A program made the translations under genes and the position numbers. Source: Theristus sp. LFF4_11 (Eukaryota > Nematoda > Chromadorea > Monhysterida > Xyalidae). Taken from it: 64,000 nucleotides of DNA. The notes beneath the pieces are model-generated. The model searched no databases and had not been told where the DNA came from. It saw nothing but the letters and a program-made list of their open reading frames with translations. The DNA lies in the NCBI GenBank assembly GCA_030248135.1, contig JASANC010005444.1:1-64000 (forward strand). The letters run 5' to 3'. Numbering within the stretch: position 1 is the stretch's first letter; every line of letters starts with the position of its first letter. Shown here in pieces: positions 34,781 through 46,307 of this stretch.

Positions 34781-37364
34781 ATGGAAGTTGAAAACGAATC
34801 GGTCAGTCGGTTTTCCTCCGCAGCGACCGAAAGAGTGATTGAACATGAACTTGAAAAAAGAAATATTTCCGAACATTCAAATGGCAACGTTGCGAAGCAA
34901 GCGCACACTCTTGCGACAGTCAAGTGTGAGCTTGGCCATTTGGCACGGGCGGACGGTTCGTGTGCGCTCGCGCTGCGTGACACGACCGTTTGGGCGGCCG
35001 TCTTTGGTCCCGGCGACATCATGCAGTCGCGTCGACGCAATGGTTTGTTGTTTGACTCGTTATTTGTCACGTCATTTATGTCGTGCGTAGGGATAGGGGA
35101 AAAAAATCCGGATTTTCTTTTTAATTAAAAAAAAAATTAAAAAAAAAAATTTTTTTACAAGTTAGGTTTGTTCGAAGCGTCTCGTCGAGCTGAGTTCATC
35201 TAGACTATTTTCAGAACGATCCGGAAAACTATAAGAGCGAAAATCGTGTTTTATTGAAATTATGTCCATTTCATAGAGGGAAAGTTGCATTTTCAACAGT
35301 AAAACAGGACAATTTTCGACGTGTACTTGAATATTGAACCGTTCTTAGTTGTTCCTCTTTAGAAAATTACCAAAATTTGACTGTGTTCAAAAATTCCTGT
35401 TTGCTGTAGCTAAGTCGGCAACCCCTGTCGACCCGGTCGCCCCCCCCCCAAGACACTTACTTTCAGGTTCAACCAGCTATGCTATCTGCCACATGGCGAG
35501 AGCCCACTCTTCAAATCATCGTATCGAAAACACGTACCATGATTTCGCGATCACGTTGCGGGCAACTGACAGACGCAAGTTTAACACGTTAGTTTAGCTC
35601 AGCACGCAAGTTTTAACATGTGGCCATGTTATCGGGTATCTGAAAAACGGTCGTGTGATGTGGTATTAACCAACATCCCCGCTCCAATTGTTTAACAATA
35701 TATCGCACAACTCCATTGTAGACCTATAACGTACGCCAATCAACAAGATATCATGTTCATCTCATGGCCTACCGACTGAAAAAACATGTTCTAAGTTGCA
35801 AGAAAACGATTTCTGAAACGATATTTCAATTCAGTTAAGTCATTTCAACGCTAAAAATTGACTCTAGAAGTCATCCAAATCGAAAAACATGGAGTACGTC
35901 GGTCAAAATGACCAAATAATGACATGTACCTAAGCACACAAAGAAGTTGGGAAGAAAATTTGGTTTGAACTTTCAAAAAATTATGCCATAAATCGAATTT
36001 TCAGAGCAAAGTAGAAGAAAAATTTTTCTATTTTTTTTTTAAGTTTAAAAAAAATCCAAATTTTTTTTTTTTAAACGAAAAAAAAAATAAAAAAAAAATT
36101 TTTTTTTCAAAGCCCCTAACCCTAGTCGTGCGTGCATTTGATCTTGAAATTGTTGTGTTTCGATTGATTTCTCCAATTTAGGACTTATTTTTCTTTCGGT
36201 TTTTAGTGTAATTGTTGTTGGCTTATCATTTGTTGTAGATTAACTTTGAGATATTAAGATTAAAATGTTTTTGATCAGCTTTTGTTCACAATGAAGTCGG
36301 GACTCGATGTACTTGTAGTGTAGGTTTCTAGGCGTTGCCTTTTTTGCATAGGCTTCGGGGGCGGTTCCCTCACCATCCATTGAACGACAGCCTTCGCCAC
36401 GAGTGAGGGCGACAGTCTCTGACTCTAAAAGTCGCCGCTGTCTCGAAAGTTTTTTTCTGAGTTTCCGACTTCAGAGCGTTGTCTCGCTGTCATTCTTCGT
36501 GTTGTTGATTCGTTTCTTTCAGATCGTGCCGCCGTCGAAGTGCACATGCGTCCATCGATCGCGAAACCCGGTCAAATCGCCGCGAAATACCAGGACATTG
36601 AACGCCTGATGCAGGGTGCCGTTGAGTCGAGTGTTCTCGTGGGCGCCCTGCCGCGCACGTTGCTCGAGGTGAGTGAGAATGTTTGCAAAGTTCACTCTGC
36701 ATTGTGTCGTCGTCACGCACGACGATGCAACTCTGTCGATGTAGGAGGAGGCTGCTGATTGGCTTGATCGCAACGCAGCCAGCGCGTGCTCGTTGTTACA
36801 CGAACGTTCAATATCAATGCAATCGATATAATGTGAATATCACAATCAGAAATCAAGTTTCATGTCTTGGCTGGTCCATGGCAAACAAGCAACCCAAGGC
36901 CGGCCGCGACGACACCACCCAAACGCAGCCGTCGATTTCAGATCACCATTCACAAACTCCACGACGGCGGCAGTCTGTCGTGCGCTGCACTGAACGCGTG
37001 CTGTCTGGCGCTGCTGAACGCTGGCGTGCCCATGTGCAGCGTTTTCTGTGCGGTCACCGCGGCCGTGGTGCCCGTTGATCAGTCGAAAAGTTCCGCCTCG
37101 CACCAACGCACGCAACTCGTCGTTCATCCGGATTCGGCCGTAGAGCAACGCTCGATTGCTAGCTTCACGTTTGTGTTCACGATGGTGAACAACGCAAACT
37201 CGGAGACACTGCCGGAGTTGTGCGGCGTTCACAGCAGCGGCCGCTATTCGTTGGACGATTTGAGACAGGCGATTGAGCGGACGAAACCGGCGGCGCTCTT
37301 TTGGCTGAATGATGTTTATCGTGCAGTCGTGAAGAGCAGCTTTCTTGGCGGTGCTGCGGCGTGA
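34781..37364 (+). CDS. EXOSC5: Exosome complex component RRP46 (EXOSC5-like)
   Basis: RRP46 is an RNase PH-like, catalytically inactive ring subunit of the eukaryotic RNA exosome. Three exons: 34781-35042, 36523-36668, 36942-37364; 831 nt, 276 residues. The RNase PH fold is visible: CELGHLARADGSCALALRDTT (family R-x-DGS), VWAAVFGPGD, VEVHMRPSIAKPG, then ITIHKLHDGGSLSCAALNA and CLALLNAGVPM. The last segments match the second half of EXOSC5 proteins. Phases are 1 and 0. The first 40 or so residues are not conserved with the family, so the true start could be a later in-frame Met or another exon. Intron 1 contains a hAT-like insertion at 35088-36124. There is a 3' AATAAA near 37540. Confidence 0.93.
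35088..36124. mobile_element. hAT-like element with 8-bp TSD in RRP46 intron 1
   Basis: The ends TAGGGATAGGGG...CCCCTAACCCTA are inverted and flanked by an exact 8-bp duplication GTCGTGCG (35080-35087 and 36125-36132). Eight-base duplications with short TIRs are typical of hAT elements. It is 1,037 bp with no transposase frame; the ends are A/T homopolymer-rich. It includes the copy of the repeat that serves as empty site for the 2,353-bp element. Confidence 0.88.
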
Positions 37365-37730
37365 TTTTGTAATGGTTTTGTGTTTTTGTGCTCAATTATG
37401 TGTTTTCTTAAAAATTACAACAAATCAAATGGAACAGTAAAATCTGAATCGTTTGTAGTTTGTGATATATTGTATTATTGCCACTGTTTTTGTGGTCAGA
37501 TCCACAGTGGTTCATTCTGCAGATATTTGGTCGAAATAAACCGAACACGAATAGCTGCTCAAAGTGGCATCACAACACTTCATTCAATCATTTTCAGCAG
37601 TTTTTTTCAGACAAGCACAAAAGTGCAATGTTTCCAATGCACCATGCTGATTGGCCGTGCTACCACAACTAATAAGCGTGCGTGTCTAATTCAACGGATG
37701 CAACTTTCAGCTTATTTACAGTTATATTTA

Positions 37731-37855
37731 CAGTTACAACTCTAAATTATATGCAATCAGCTGATTGGTTGGTGATCACGTGATGCATGCCTTCTGTGGG
37801 GGGGGGTCTGTCCTGTCCTGTGCCACTCAGAAAGCACATAAGAAGGAGTTCGACC
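37731..37855. mobile_element. Palindromic MITE-like element, family A copy 4
   Basis: The left end CAGTTACAACTCTAAATTAT with CAGCTGATTGGTTGGTGATC is intact. The right arm is shortened (AGAAAGCACATAAG...GGAGTTCGACC). A GGGGGGGGG tract lies in the centre. The right end is about 18 bp from the FARS2 start codon. Confidence 0.8.
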
Positions 37856-37873
37856 GTTCCTTTGCACTTGCAG

Positions 37874-40800
37874 ATGCTGCCAGTCACCGTGCTCTCCCGC
37901 TGTGCGCATCACCAATCCGCAGCTGCCTTAAGTAGAACTCTCCGATCAGTGTTTGTCAATCTGAGGCCTCTGTCTTCGGCTGAAAGTGCCATAAAGTCAC
38001 CAGCGACTCAAACAGGTCGCACGGCAACCCGGCCGCCCGACAAGCGTCGCAGCATTCCGGACGCGTTCGAGATCGGCGGTCGTCGCTACGACACGGACGA
38101 TTGGACGAACGTGTCGCCGAAAATCGTCGATTTAACCAATCGCCGCCTGTTGCACGAGCGGAACAGTCCGTTGAGACTGTTGAAAGAGCGCATCGTGGCG
38201 TATTTCCACCAGCACTACCGCAGACAGCGCTCCAGTGGGCGTAGTCCGTTGTTCTCGGTGCACGACGATTTGTCGCCGGCGGTGACGCTGTGGCAGAACT
38301 TTGATTCGTTGCTGACGCCGCCCGATCACGTCAGCAGACAGCGGTCGGTACACGTTTTTTCTGACTTCAGTTTTCTCTGAAGTGTGAACTGGAGTGATTT
38401 GCTGGCCGGTTGTGGATGAACAGGCGCGCTGATTGGTTGGCAACGCAGTTCAATTATCCACTCAAGAGTATTTGGTGTCCCGGTGTTGGTTCAATGCGCT
38501 CTTCGCGGTTAGCAGAGCGTTTAGCCTCTATGCGAACAAGGCTGGCTTGTTTGGAGATGGAAAACAGGGAATATGTTTTCGCAAAGACGGTTTTGTTTCC
38601 GAAAATAAATCCAAAAGCAAACCGGTGTTACAAAAAGTTACCAACAGTTTATCACGAAGAATACTCGATCAGGAGATCGTTATTATGCAGGATATGCCAT
38701 AAACTATTGTTGCTTTTCAGTAATTTCATTCTGATTTTAAAACTGTCATTTTTTCGTCTGTAAAACCACAAATAAAACCATTTTCTGCCAAACACCGGTT
38801 TTATATCCGTGTGATCCTTGATTGGCCTACTACGGTTTGCGAGCCTTGCCACCCCCGGTTGCAAGTGTCCGTGCGCACACAGCTGCGCCAGCTACTACGT
38901 GAACGCGACGCACGTTCTGCGCGCGCACACCAGCGCCCACCAGCACGAGCTGCTCGCAGCTGGCCGCGACCATTTCCTCGTGTTCGGCGACTGCTATCGA
39001 CGCGACGAAATCGATCGCACGCACTTCCCGGCGTTCCACCAGGTCGAGGGTGTGCATCTGTTCACGGCTGAAGAGGTGCGGGTGATTGCTTGGTTGGGAC
39101 TGGAGACATCAGTTGTAACTGATTCAAGAGCGGTTCATCGCTAACGTCCACACATGTTGTTGTTGTTGTTGTTGTTGTTCATGGTCCAGAAAGTCCACAC
39201 ATCACGTTGAAGAGCAGACATTGGGGAATCAGTTTGCGTTTAAGAAACGGAACTCAAGATTTCAGTAGTGTATATCGCTGCTAGAAAGCGTTCATAAAGC
39301 TGACCCGTGCTTTTGGTGGGAGCCTCTGATGGGCTGCATATTTGAGTGTGCTCATGTGCACGCGCTGATTGGAGATGTTCGTGAGTTGTGCTATTCGTTT
39401 CGTATTCTTCCAGCTTTTCTACCCGCAAATCACAACGAGCGCAACGGATAAATCTGAAAATGGAACGCTGAAATTATTTGAAACCGATGCGACTGTGGAA
39501 CGAACGGTTGCACGCCAACAATGGCACACCATGGACTGCGCAAATGTGCTACAGTTCAATTTGATGCACTGTCTCGAAGAGCTGGCCAGGGCGTTGTTTG
39601 GAGACGGTAATATGATAGAATAGTAGTTGTTGATTTTCAGTTGGGTTTTTATGCTATTAATACTGGCTCTGAATATTGAGATTTTTGTTGGATGTGCGCT
39701 GATTAAGGCAGCCAATCCGGGTCAATTTGTCGTTTATTTATTTGTTGTGGTTGATGCAACAACCGCATGTTGTGCCAGTATTTGTTGGCAAACTGGGTTC
39801 AGCTCGGCAACAACAGTAGCGTATATCAGCCGGAAAACCAACTCAAATAACTAAACCACAAAAACAACTTCATGTTGTGTTCTTCCATTTTCAAGACACC
39901 GAAATGCGCTGGACCGAGTGCTATTTCCCATTTACTCACCCGTCGTGGGAGCTGGAAATCAAAGTGAACGATGATTGGGTAGAAATGGTTGGCTGTGGCG
40001 TTGTGGAACAACAACTGCTGATAACTGGTATCAGATTTTTGGTTTTTGGTTCTGCTTGTGTTATTCTGAATTTTGGTATTTTTCGTGAGGCGGTTTTTTA
40101 GTTTTGCTGGGTTTTCTACATGTGTAAAACGACCAATGAGCGAGTTTGAAAAATGATCGTAAAATGCAAGTTGTGTTTTTTTTGAAAACTATTCGACTCA
40201 TTCGTTATACCAGCCTGCATTCGTCACAGACCCGTCCATTGGTTGCACTGGTTCTTACGAGCCCAATCAACTTTAATAATGCTTTTTTTAATTTCCAGCC
40301 GGTGCAGGCCACAAAGTCGGCTGGGCATTTGGAATTGGACTGGAAAGACTCGCAATGAAGCTCTACTCCATACCAGACATTCGCCTGTTTTGGAGTAAAG
40401 ACAGCGGCTTTCGGAATCAGTTCAACACCGACGACCCGCACGCGGACATTGTTTACAAGGTGCAGCTGAATTTGCATTCAGTTTCGGTTGATTTGACTTT
40501 TGACACAAACGAGAGAAAATTGGTGGTTGGTTGTGGTTTGGTAACTCTTTTTTTTAAATTCACCGCGCTGCTTGGTCAGTCAGTCTGAATCAAACGATGC
40601 ATCGAATCGAAATCGCCATTGATTGGTTTGTGAAATGAATGTGTAACACATGCAACTAGCTGATTGGTTGGTGATCATGTGGTGCGTGCTTTCTGTGCAG
40701 GACAGACTCTGCCCCCCACAGCAATGCCTGCACCGCACAGAACGCCTGCATCACATCTGATCACCAACCAATCAGCTAATTGTCTATAATTTAGAGTTTG

Positions 40801-41502
40801 ACTGTATGGTGTGCGACTTCCTTTCAGCCAGTCAGCCGCTACCCGCAGTGCACAGCAGATGTGTCATTTTGGTTGCCTGACAATCAAGGCAAAGGCAAAC
40901 TAGAGCAGTATTCCGACAATGACTTGTACGATCTGGTGCGCGCGGTGGGCGGAGACGTCGTGGAACAGGTGCAGCTGATTGACACGTTCGTGCACCCGAA
41001 AACGGCGAGATGCAGCAAATGTTACAGGTGCGAAATGCTGTTGCGTTTGTTTTTCTGTGTGGTTGGTGATTTTCAGCTTTTTTACAGTTGCATTCTGGCG
41101 GTTTCTGTTTTCGACCAGTTGATAATTTGTATTTTCGCATGAGACAATTGAAAATTTGGCGGCAGTTTTTGCTGGCTGATATGATTTGTGAAGATTCTCC
41201 AAAATATGATTTTTATTCTTTGTTAAAAAAACTCCAACCTGACGACATGCAGTGTCTTCGCTAAGCCATTCGCTTCGCCTAATCAATCAACTTTTTTACA
41301 TGTAAACGTGCTCTTTTAGCACTTTTGACTGTCTGTGCAAACGTAAACAATGTTGTTTGTTATGGTTGATTTGGATTTTTACAATTTCAGGATCACCTAT
41401 CGTCATATGGAACGTGTGCTGACTCAGGCTGAAGCAAACAGTGTTCATGAAAACATTAGAAATGCAATTTCAGCTGAGCTCGGTGGTGAAATTCGTGGCT
41501 GA
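37874..41502 (+). CDS. FARS2: Phenylalanyl-tRNA synthetase, mitochondrial
   Basis: FARS2 charges mitochondrial tRNA-Phe and works as a monomer in the matrix. Seven exons: 37874-38343, 38892-39075, 39414-39606, 39896-40027, 40299-40459, 40828-41027, 41391-41502; 1,452 nt, 483 residues, slightly longer than the human protein. Landmarks are a Ser/Arg-rich N-terminus consistent with a mitochondrial presequence, [36 protein letters not shown], class II motif 2 ([23 protein letters not shown]), [26 protein letters not shown], motif 3 [13 protein letters not shown], and the C-terminal anticodon-binding domain ([39 protein letters not shown]). Intron 5 contains a family A MITE that ends about 24 bp before the exon 6 acceptor. 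The Met at 37874 is chosen because the upstream frame runs into the MITE. Confidence 0.96.
40651..40804. mobile_element. Palindromic MITE-like element, family A copy 5
   Basis: TGCAACTAGCTGATTGGTTG and the inverse CAACCAATCAGCTAATTGTC bracket the element, with the right terminus TAATTTAGAGTTTGACTG then TA. The left terminus is eroded. It sits in FARS2 intron 5 and abuts the exon 6 acceptor. Confidence 0.85.
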
Positions 41503-42246
41503 GTTTGTACATTATGGCCGAATAAGTAAGGCTTAAACGAACGTGATGTATTTGCATGACGTGAAAAAGCTGGTATTTACTGCTTGAGGTTGCAGTTATT
41601 TTTCTGAATAGTTTTGGCAATTGAAAGATGCTAATTTTACAATGAAGTTTACACCATGTCTTTGTGATTGCTAGTCTATTATTTTGTGCAGTTTTGTTTT
41701 CGAATAAAAATTGCCTAAAACTGAACTTCAGATAAGTCGTCTAAAAACGTGAAATTTTTATCGCATCATGATTTTGTTGGTGATTGTAAACAGCTGAATT
41801 AGGTAGATGCGCGCTGAGTTTCCGGACTGACGGCTACAAGAGCAGAGATCGATAAAATATCAATTGCTGGTTCCAATCAAACTGACGTGTCGCGTGCATG
41901 TTGCCTGGTGATAACATGTCAACCACGACATGCAAGTTGGGTGCAAGCATTACCGTGCCGCTGCTAATAAAAGCAGCTGGTTGAAATAGAAAACTATGTA
42001 TTCCAATCATCAGTTTTACCACCGTTTGAAATAATAATCCTGCTAAGATGTAATCTAGTTTGTTGGACGTTTCCAACTTTTGCATCTGAAGTGAAGTGAA
42101 GCACACCTTTGTTATATGTGTCTAACAGGACAAAAGCAAATTTATTCTAACCTGTTCGCTCGCATCAGCTGCTGTTAAGCTATAAGTCTATATCAACCGT
42201 CCTGATTGGCGGTTCTGCGGCATCATTCAAATTTCGCGCCAAACAA
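41503..42246. other. Intergenic, no feature recognised
   Basis: FARS2 3' UTR and upstream region of the following gene. An AATAAA-type signal is near 41702. Open frames here are short and unsupported. Confidence 0.6.
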
Positions 42247-45200
42247 ATGGCCACAAATTCTGTTGTGTCGGAGCCGCCAATTGAGGTGGACGCTGTTGTG
42301 ACCAATGAGCAACAACGGACACAAAAGCCACCGATCGTGGAGCCTCTGAAACTCGAAATGGACATTGTCTGCCAGCCATCCGGCACCACAACCACCAGTC
42401 AACCACAGCCGAGTGGGAATGTCGATAATGGTGGGCGTTGCACCTGATCGTGGTGTTTGGGCTTTTGCACTCAGCTAGCGTTTTTATCGATAATTATCGA
42501 TAATATCGATATCGATAGTTGGAGTACAGTCGCACAGTATCTCAGATACTGTACACACGCAGGAACATCACGTCCATCTTCCAGTTTATTTGTTTGTTTG
42601 TGTCGGTGCAAGTGCGCGGTCTTCAGCTGCTGACTGTATTCAGGCACCATCAACGAACGCAAACAATCGCAGCCGCCAACGACCACTGGTCGCACACAGC
42701 TGCGCACTCAGTATTCATTGGTGAATCTGAGTTTCGACGTACGCACGCTCTATCAGGCGTGTCGATTGCGCGGAAACACTGAATATCAACAGTACACGGT
42801 CACGCAACGTTATCAGGTATGTGTGTGTGGTGTTTTGCGGATTAGAAGTGCGTCACAACTTTTGATGCTTCATAGTGTCGTTGGTTGCTGATCAAGACGC
42901 GCAATGTAACGTAAACTGCAAAGATTGCAAGGATCGATGCCTATTCTGTTCTGTTCTGACCAATCAATTCAGCAATAGCATCTGCACTATTCCAGTGCAT
43001 TCAATCCTACTGCAGTCAGTAATCGGATGCTGTATTTAAACTTTGAAAACAATCATTCAAACAGTTTTTCAAGGAATCGGTCTTTGAAAAAATCAATTCT
43101 AAACCTTTCTCAATTGCGCATGTCCAACATTGCATGCACATAACCTTAAAGGGCATTCATGGAGCAGCATTTAATGACCGCGTAGCTATGTTTTTTAAAC
43201 ACAGCTATACGCGTCACCAAATGCTGCTTCATGAATGCCGCTTTACGTTCACCTGTACCATAGGATGGGTTTTTGAAAAAGGATGTAAAATCCTGTTTGT
43301 ACAGTGTACACACTCAAACATTACACTGGTCAGAGGTGAATAAGCATGTTTGTTTGTTTGCAATATGCTAATGTTTGTTTGGGATGGCACCGATCTAACT
43401 TTTTTTTAGTTATTATTGCTTTTATTGTTTCGCTGCTGTTCGTCATGCAGGATGCGGTGCGTCGCACGATGGCGCTCGTGCAGCGAATGATCGCCTACTC
43501 GGAAGATGCACGCATCACAGACGCACTGAAGAAGTTTGAGGAGGCGCTGGTGAATCTGAAACTGTCGGTCGACATTGACTCCACGGAGACGGACGCGACC
43601 GAGGACGAGAAATACAGTCGGTTATGATTGTAGTGGTATTCCAAAGAGCACACTGAGACATCCGTGCAGAATGCCGCTGATTGGTTGTGTTGAGGGAGTT
43701 CGGTGCGCTGATTCGATGCGCAATTGAATGGTTTTGATTGTCATCATTGTACAGTCGAACTCTAATTAATACGGAATCAGCTGATTGGTTGGCGGTGTTA
43801 CCGTACATGGCTTTCTCTGCACTCTACAGGCAGAGGCGGCAGAGTTTGGTTTGCACAGAAAGCATGCATACCGTAATCACCAATGAATCAGCTGATTCCC
43901 TATAATTTAGAATTCGGCGACATTTTGGTCGACCGTTTGTTGATTGAGCATATTCATTGACCAAAAATGCTGACAGCACCAATTTTCTAATGTTATGCTT
44001 TTATTGTGCTTCACTAAACTTCAATACCCTGCTTGTGACTCCACGTCCCCAAAACGTGTGAATCAGCCAACACTCCGGATGCCTCAGAGCTGCAACAAGC
44101 GATCGCCGGCTTTCGCACGTGCGCGCAACGCCTCGAGGATGTTTGTGCGGCAGAGCAGACTCGCATCAGCGCCGGGCAAATGCTGAATCTCGCCAGCGCA
44201 CTCGTGGCGTTGTGCATTCTGAAGCATGTCGCGTCGCAGGTGCAGGGTGATGGCGGTCAGAGACGTTGAGGAAAACAACAATCACTGGCAACACAGACAT
44301 CGTGCCGCCCTGGGCACAGTGTTGCTAATTGGTTGCATTTGAATTGGAAGCACTGATTGGTCGTCTGTTCCAGTATAAAATGTTAAACGTTTGAAATGCA
44401 AACCCAGTCGATCAGTTCACCAGCAGCCAATCAACGAACTGCCAACAAATAAGCGCGGTGTTGCAGATTCCTGAAATGACGTTCACATTGATCGGCGAAC
44501 GCTTGAACGTGCTGTGCTCCAATCGCCACGTTCGTCTGGCGGGCACACGCGCCATCAAACGCATCCACCACGACCCGAGCGCACAGCCGGCGAAAGAGAA
44601 GAAGAAGAAACGATTCCGCAAACGTGTTACGAAAAATGTTGCTGCCATACCGCCGAAGGTAAACAGCAGTGAACACTGTGCTGCGTTTGCGTGGCTTGGT
44701 AATTGGGTGGGGTTTTGATTCCAAACAATTCACTTCCGGACACCTTTTTTTAGTAACAACTTTAATTAGTAACAATGCACTAGTAACTATGACATATTTT
44801 TTAAACGTGTCCCACTGAAATGACGTCATGTGCCGCCAAACATGCGCTTGCCGTTCACAGCAAACAAGACTTTCCGTTTAGCCGATTTCTTCCCGCAAAC
44901 AAATGGGTGAATGTCGAATCAGTCACACCAAACTGACATTTTAGTGCCTGTACTTTGACAAACGGGCGTTTTTAAAGCAAATGACGTCATTTTAGTCCGG
45001 ACACGTTTGAATAAATCCCCAATAGTAATGTCTACTGTCACCGCGTTGGCTGCTCGTGTACCAGCAGCGAGCTAAATCAGAACATTTCCACATGCAGCGG
45101 CAGCTTTCAGACGACCAAAGTGCAAGTGCTGTGCGCGAGCATCGCTGAGTGCATGTTGCGTCGTCTCGGCCCACTCGGCGCCTGGGAAGTGTGGCAGGAC

Positions 45201-45979
45201 ACGCTGCAGTCTGCGCCGGACGTCGGTGTGCTGCACTACTTGGTGGACTTCGAGTTGAACAAGCGCTCGCCACGCGACACTTACATTGAGTTCGACCGAG
45301 AAATGATGCGGGTACAGCATGTTTGCTTTGTTTTTTCAAACCTGTCACTTTTTCGCGGAATGCAGAGCTCGCGAAACACGAAAGAACGGCATCGGTCTTG
45401 CAAGAAAACATAATTACCCACCAAACCCGTTCTACTAACTCTAATTCAAAGCTTCGCATATACTCTTCTGTGAAAAAGTGACAGGTTTGAACAAACATAC
45501 AAACATGCGGTTTTTGAATCTGGCAAGCACAATATGATGCAGCTGACCAACAGTGTTGATTAGGTGGCATAAGAAGCCTGCTGGGGAACAAAGCTCTGTC
45601 GGTGTCCTTGCGATTCCAATTGCCTATGAAGAAAAAATTTGAAGCCTCCGTTCAAAACAACCTCATCCAACCATTATCTTAGCATGAGCAGGTAACGGCT
45701 GAAAAACCCGTCGCGCCCCGACGGAAGTTATGATATTGCTACTGGTGGGGGGGGGGAGTTATGCCGGTTCTGACAAACAGACCACGACGACAAAAATGCT
45801 CAAAGAATTCTCGCGCTCAGCAACTCAGTCGCGTCTACTACGAGTGCATGGACGCAGAGATGGAATATTTGAAGTGCGTCCCATCAGAGGAGGAAAGTGA
45901 TTTCGACGCGAAAAACGCCCGACCAAGACGCACGTCCACTGAACTGCTTTGGGATGTCAACGGTTGGAACTGTCATTAA
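42247..45979 (+). CDS. Unrecognised 7-exon gene, 415 residues, predicted mostly helical
   Basis: I do not recognise the family. Exons by phase and splice signals: 42247-42430, 42644-42816, 43451-43616, 44067-44239, 44467-44658, 45111-45311, 45821-45979 (1,248 nt). All junctions are phase-consistent, supporting a real gene. Residues 1-80 are Gln/Thr/Pro-rich and probably disordered. Then comes a region rich in helix-forming residues (VRTLYQACRLRGNTEYQQY, ALVQRMIAYSEDARITDALK), an acidic linker (STETDATEDE), a second helical part (ELQQAIAGFRTCAQRLEDVC), a strongly basic KEKKKKRFRKR that could be a nuclear localisation signal, and a C-terminal part with RRLGPLGAWEVWQDTLQ. Three introns carry MITE-like elements of families A, B and C. 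A helical nuclear scaffold or adaptor is a guess only. Confidence 0.75.
43151..43240. mobile_element. Palindromic MITE-like element, family B copy 2
   Basis: GGGCATTCATGGAGCAGCAT...CGCGTAGCTATGTTTT is followed by the inverse AAACACAGCTATACGCG...GCTTCATGAATGCC. It resembles 11644-11722. It lies in intron 2 of the unknown gene. Confidence 0.8.
43752..43920. mobile_element. Palindromic MITE-like element, family A copy 6
   Basis: TA-flanked CAGTCGAACTCTAATTAATA at the left; CCTATAATTTAGAATTCGG at the right. Inner arms contain GAATCAGCTGATTGG and its inverse. It lies in intron 3 of the unknown gene. Confidence 0.85.
45337..45489. mobile_element. Palindromic MITE-like element, family C copy 2
   Basis: AAACCTGTCACTTTTTCGCG at the left and the inverse GTGAAAAAGTGACAGGTTT at the right, with a TTGCAAGAAAACATAATTA core. 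It lies in intron 6 of the unknown gene, starting just after the donor. Confidence 0.8.
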
Positions 45980-46307
45980 TTTTGTTTTTTGTTTTTTTAA
46001 CTGAATCTGACCGTTTGCGTTTTGTACAGCTGCCTTCTTTGCAGACATGTGCAACAGTCCATCCTGTGCAATTATGTGAAATCGTGCGAAACAACGAAAT
46101 CGCGACGTTAATATCAAGTGATTTAAAAAATTTATCTTTATTGAGCATACCAAAAAAAAAGTTTTCGATATTTTAACAGTATAACCACCAAACCAAATCA
46201 TTTCCACAATTACGATTGCCGTTTCTCCGTGGTTGCAGTGGCGTGCATTTTCTGAATTTCCTGCACAAGGCATTTTCTGTTTAATTCGTGGTTTCATTCT
46301 GCATGTA

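Noticed and set aside
44431..44829. 132-codon minus frame
   Set aside because: Antisense shadow of exon 5 of the unknown plus-strand gene, whose plus frame fits splice phase on both sides.
45884..46297. 137-codon minus frame as the C-terminus of CDPF1
   Set aside because: It overlaps the antisense of the last exon of the unknown gene, and the family's tail is not conserved enough to support the join.
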